This document shows, one piece after another, positions 5,401 to 7,288 of a stretch of DNA of 7,288 nt (within the stretch, counting starts at the first letter, position 1; each line of letters opens with the position of its first letter). The DNA comes from Bacteroidales bacterium UBA2764 (GTDB lineage Bacteria; Bacteroidota; Bacteroidia; Bacteroidales; Paludibacteraceae). Where the stretch lies: contig DEIW01000173.1 in assembly GCA_002352705.1 (NCBI GenBank), forward strand, positions 1-7,288, written 5' to 3'. Under the pieces are notes generated by a model. It made no database searches and was not told the origin of the DNA. It saw nothing but the letters and a program-made list of their open reading frames with translations. The position numbers were made by a program, and so were the translations under genes.

Positions 5401-7288
5401 TAGTGGCTGTTAAGGGCAATGAGATGCCGGAGATAAGCATTCTTCCAACAAGGGTGGGTTATGTCTTTGGCGGTTATTACGATGAGCCGAACGGAGCCGG
5501 AACGCAGTATTACAACAGATTGGGAGCAGGCGTGCGCAACTGGGACAAGGATGTAGCCACGGCAACTTTATATGCCCATTGGGTAGCACCGTGTGATATG
5601 GCGCCGACGCTGAAAACGACAGTGCCTACCATCACTATCCGCAACGGACAAGATGTAGATATGGCACTGGTGCACCTGTCGTGCGATTTTGACACCACGG
5701 GTATTCAGTATGTTCTCCAATCGGCATCGGAGGCTATACCCGGATGTACCTACAAATATGAGGATGAACGCATTTATATTCATGGCAGGCCGGCATTAGG
5801 GAATGCAAGTACGGAAACAAGAACGATTACTTTCACGATGGCGAATACCTGCAGCCCTGCCCGCACCTATACTATAGATGCTACTATCCGTATTTATCCG
5901 GCAACTCAACGGTCGAAGATAGCCTTCATCATCACCGGTACAGAGAAAGCAAGCATAGCCGAAGGCGGTAGTTTCTCGGCATATGATACGAGCGATTCAA
6001 CGGCATGTAAGGATTTGTTAGCCTATCTAAAAGGTTTCTATGACGTGACTTGCGTAAACGGCTACGCCACGAAGAATGAAGCGGAAATAGCTGAGTATTA
6101 TGAGCAGTATGATTTATTGGTGGTGACTGACTTCTTGTCAACCCCCAAGGGGTATACGAATGCTATCGGTACGCTGATAGACAAGAAACCGATTCTCAGT
6201 TTCGAGGCATACGTAGCCGGAGAGAACGGAAAGAACTGGCATATCGATTCCAACCCGAAGGATCCGAGTCCGAAGGTACAGGACATGAAGATTCTTTGCG
6301 CCGGTCACGCTATCTTCGGCGATGCGGAAGAAGTCGATGTGCTCAATGAGGCGGATACGACGGTTCATGTGCTCAGCAGTTTGAGCGGGGAGACTGATGC
6401 GAAAGGTCTGCAGGGATTCGTAATCAACGAGGCGCCGGATTATATCTTCTTAGCTACCATACATGATAATAACGGAGGCAAGCCTCGTGACCTGATTGTC
6501 TGCTGCGAACGGCAGATAGTATTCCCTGCGCGACTGATGCTGTATGGTATTAACTTCTATGAGATGGATAATCTATCTCCTGCAGGACGCGTGGTAATGC
6601 ATCAGATGATCAACTACCTGCTCATGACGGATGAGTCGAAGATAGCCGATTGTTCGTTGGTATTTGATGATAAAAACGGTACGCATGTATGGTCAGACCC
6701 GAAGAACTGGTTCCCGGGCTACAATATCGTTCCGACACCATACCATCCGACGCGTATCATAGCGGAATGCCATGTGGATAACGATTATGCGCATGCCGGC
6801 AGTGTGAAAGTGAACAAGGGAAAAGACGCATTGGGCACTCCGGTAGATGGTATTCTTATCGTAGAGCCGTATGGAGGACTGACGGTTGCGGGTATGGTGG
6901 CCAAAGTGAACGATACCCGTTATGCCTCACCGACCACTATCAAGGCAGAAGATCTGATCATCAAAGCAGATGAAACCGGAAACGGATCCTTCGTCTATGG
7001 CAATAAAGAATCCGATGTGCGCGCTACCGTACAGTATTACAGCCGTGGAGAAGGAGCCAATACGGCGAATCCGGTATGGCAGTATATCGGTATTCCGTTC
7101 CAGGCATCCAAGACCGCTATCAATATGTATTATGAGGCATGGATGTGCCGCTGGTCCAGTATTTCCGACGGTGCGTTAGGCGGACTCTGGCAATGGGTGG
7201 AAAATAATGACGTGCTCGTACCGTTTGAGGGCTATTGTATCACTCAGGAAGCAAAGAAAACATATACCTTCACCGGTAAACTGAATGC
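2472..7288 (+). CDS. Large exported modular surface protein, 5' part (at least 1605 residues)
   Basis: I read one frame from ATG 2472 to the right edge without a stop; the C terminus is missing. Residues 1-29 are a signal peptide (K-rich start, core LFSILLAGMMFYA, cut near A26 or A29). Then come a beta-rich module (about 30-152); Ig-like segments at 153-234, 242-342 and 584-668, the latter two with 'LSYQW...YTP...Y.CVV.N'; a Big_2-like segment (495-578); and further beta-sandwich-like stretches (343-494, 669-821, 834-960) ending in strands such as 'YVHSITITR'. An InlB-type repeat follows at 962-1037, a beta segment at 1038-1148, an alpha/beta region resembling ThuA or class I glutamine amidotransferases at 1149-1386, and a beta-rich part with 'VWSDPKNW' and 'GYCITQ', as in Bacteroidota cell-surface proteins. 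It is likely secreted or surface-bound, perhaps for adhesion or glycan binding. A type IX sorting domain may follow beyond the window. The ATG fits the promoter and signal peptide. Coding is certain; the function is not. Confidence 0.9.
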   Translation, partial: MKNLILKSGTLFSILLAGMMFYAVEAWGADVTISVTFNATYKPQNGVSLIDNEETYGTASCNTASSNRAIIRNTSSLTISATKEGWTLKSVGLTWRGSNDPANTSVLTITGGTFNSLTSITPSSSTVVIGSESTNNNYQISAITVVFTEGSTCSATQPGAISKGTVSGGEITLTADGDPATGETWYWQDAADGTVTSVSGKTRNVSAPGTYYIRSYKASETCWSAASSVTVAAEDFYTPSETPNITVQPSSGSATYDKGDAATALSVTASVSDGGTLSYQWYSNTTATNSGGTLISGAESDTYTPSTATAGTLYYYCVVTNTLAGHTSVSATSNVSGAITVNSDCPGAEGGEIYSITMKNVSLSSVTQNTEVALATTYATESGGTAYLGNKNSDGGKAQVSTTGSGTIYFNGSDAYVKIDLECPIQTGDILTITNGEGSRQVSVTTTPTRAATPATVSGTYTFTDVFDGVSTIYLWRAEGSSTYVHSITITRPVDCTPNDLAYAEKAVSKQAGDAAFVNTLTNPHSLSVTYSSSVPAVAIVASDGTVSIEGAGTTVIKATYSETAYCKGEVSYTLTVTLSPSAAPTITTQPIGASYDAGETVTPLSVTATGSGTLSYQWQKNGVDIPGATSSSYTPNASGSYTCVVSNTEAGHSATSVTSDAAVITIQSNTYILQDISGTDGTGTLTGDFYTGATTMVTVPATSYDGVSYTKGVQLGGGVTGWSNMSYHDRMVRYDCKTTHTEFTIVVYNKNGSAKKLYVGDIKENPIGTANTVSSLSNYSVSGNSPLTQTYTIDNDKLTPASLYITVESNDVRIVQVIANETGTPLPTPGSVGYTLNFNKPRIGVRSGEKAWLDDSDFEYHPAANTAAGNSTSFQIKTKGTDYIQFRTDQPSAVKIGVQKNPIFYVADNKAGTLNPITIPKKSTDGGAIYTVMVDAGMHYIVPSGSNLNVTSLQILSASKITLSAEGAYNKFTSSVVAVKGNEMPEISILPTRVGYVFGGYYDEPNGAGTQYYNRLGAGVRNWDKDVATATLYAHWVAPCDMAPTLKTTVPTITIRNGQDVDMALVHLSCDFDTTGIQYVLQSASEAIPGCTYKYEDERIYIHGRPALGNASTETRTITFTMANTCSPARTYTIDATIRIYPATQRSKIAFIITGTEKASIAEGGSFSAYDTSDSTACKDLLAYLKGFYDVTCVNGYATKNEAEIAEYYEQYDLLVVTDFLSTPKGYTNAIGTLIDKKPILSFEAYVAGENGKNWHIDSNPKDPSPKVQDMKILCAGHAIFGDAEEVDVLNEADTTVHVLSSLSGETDAKGLQGFVINEAPDYIFLATIHDNNGGKPRDLIVCCERQIVFPARLMLYGINFYEMDNLSPAGRVVMHQMINYLLMTDESKIADCSLVFDDKNGTHVWSDPKNWFPGYNIVPTPYHPTRIIAECHVDNDYAHAGSVKVNKGKDALGTPVDGILIVEPYGGLTVAGMVAKVNDTRYASPTTIKAEDLIIKADETGNGSFVYGNKESDVRATVQYYSRGEGANTANPVWQYIGIPFQASKTAINMYYEAWMCRWSSISDGALGGLWQWVENNDVLVPFEGYCITQEAKKTYTFTGKLN
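3195..3497 (+). other. Ig-like module within the large exported protein
   Basis: Residues 242-342. The pattern is 'Q-P...LSVTASVSDGGTLSYQWYSN', a linker, then 'YTPSTATAGTLYYYCVVTN'. The core Trp and late Cys are those of bacterial Ig-like folds common in surface proteins. A second copy with the same motifs lies at 4221-4475. Confidence 0.7.
4221..4475 (+). other. Second, related Ig-like module
   Basis: Residues 584-668, with 'SGTLSYQWQKNGVDIPGA' and 'YTPNASGSYTCVVSN'. The DNA also matches the first copy: GCGGTACGCTG followed by TATCAATGG occurs at 3292-3314 and 4306-4328. This points to common descent by duplication. Confidence 0.7.
5355..5582 (+). other. InlB-type (Listeria-Bacteroides) repeat within the large protein
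   Basis: Residues 962-1037. The diagnostic run is 'MPEI...PTRVGYVFGGYYDEPNGAGTQYYN', then 'WDKDVATATLYAHW'. Only one copy is present in the window, although the family often occurs in tandem. It is a small beta-grasp-like module found in exported and surface proteins. Confidence 0.8.
5916..6629 (+). other. Alpha/beta (ThuA / class I glutamine amidotransferase-like) region in the large protein
   Basis: Residues 1149-1386. 'KIAFIITGTE' is a first strand; 'YDLLVVTDF' reads as a strand after a helix; 'KPILSFEAYVAG' and 'MKILCAGHAIFGD' follow; and the end 'GRVVMHQMINYLL' resembles the closing helix of ThuA-like folds. I see no clear nucleophile-elbow Cys or Ser with a following His-Glu pair, so catalysis is not supported. 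Confidence 0.45.

Overview
The window is most likely from a member of the Bacteroidales (phylum Bacteroidota), probably a gut or other plant-polysaccharide-rich habitat. The main grounds are a Bacteroidota-type promoter (TTTG, 20 bases, TAnnTTTG) at 2413-2444, a lipoprotein GH105 enzyme of the kind used to degrade pectin, and a very large secreted modular protein with an InlB/Listeria-Bacteroides repeat and Ig-like modules. The genus cannot be fixed from the sequence. All genes run on the + strand.

Layout. (1) 1-747 is the 3' part of an AT-rich AAA-type (archaeal ATPase family) gene; its Walker A part lies upstream of the window. (2) 725-2347 encodes a GH105-type unsaturated rhamnogalacturonyl hydrolase with a lipobox. 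Its start lies inside the end of the ATPase gene, and base composition rises sharply at the join. (3) 2374-2411 is a strong intrinsic terminator. (4) 2413-2444 is a promoter, followed by a short leader. (5) 2472-7288 is one uninterrupted reading frame of at least 1605 codons that runs off the right edge. It encodes an exported protein with a signal peptide, Ig-like and other beta-sandwich modules, an InlB-type repeat, a glutamine-amidotransferase/ThuA-like alpha/beta region and a beta-rich C-terminal part. Its end, where a sorting domain might be, is not in the window.

The most unusual structure is inside the GH105 gene. Four separate places carry arrays of a heptamer-based repeat (AAGTACC / AAGTGAC), all in the same orientation and the same reading frame, encoding V-P-S-[D/T] peptides. 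Three copies are near perfect and one looks decayed. Each of the three good copies is immediately preceded by a perfect inverted repeat of a different sequence; the one at 1283-1303 has 10-bp arms. This looks like an interspersed, possibly mobile or expanding, repeat tolerated in surface loops of an enzyme. The ATPase gene and the large surface-protein gene carry no copies that I could see.

The GH105 lipoprotein and the large exported protein could both act at the cell envelope in polysaccharide use or attachment, but a terminator and a promoter separate them, so they are not one transcription unit. The ATPase has no evident functional link to either.
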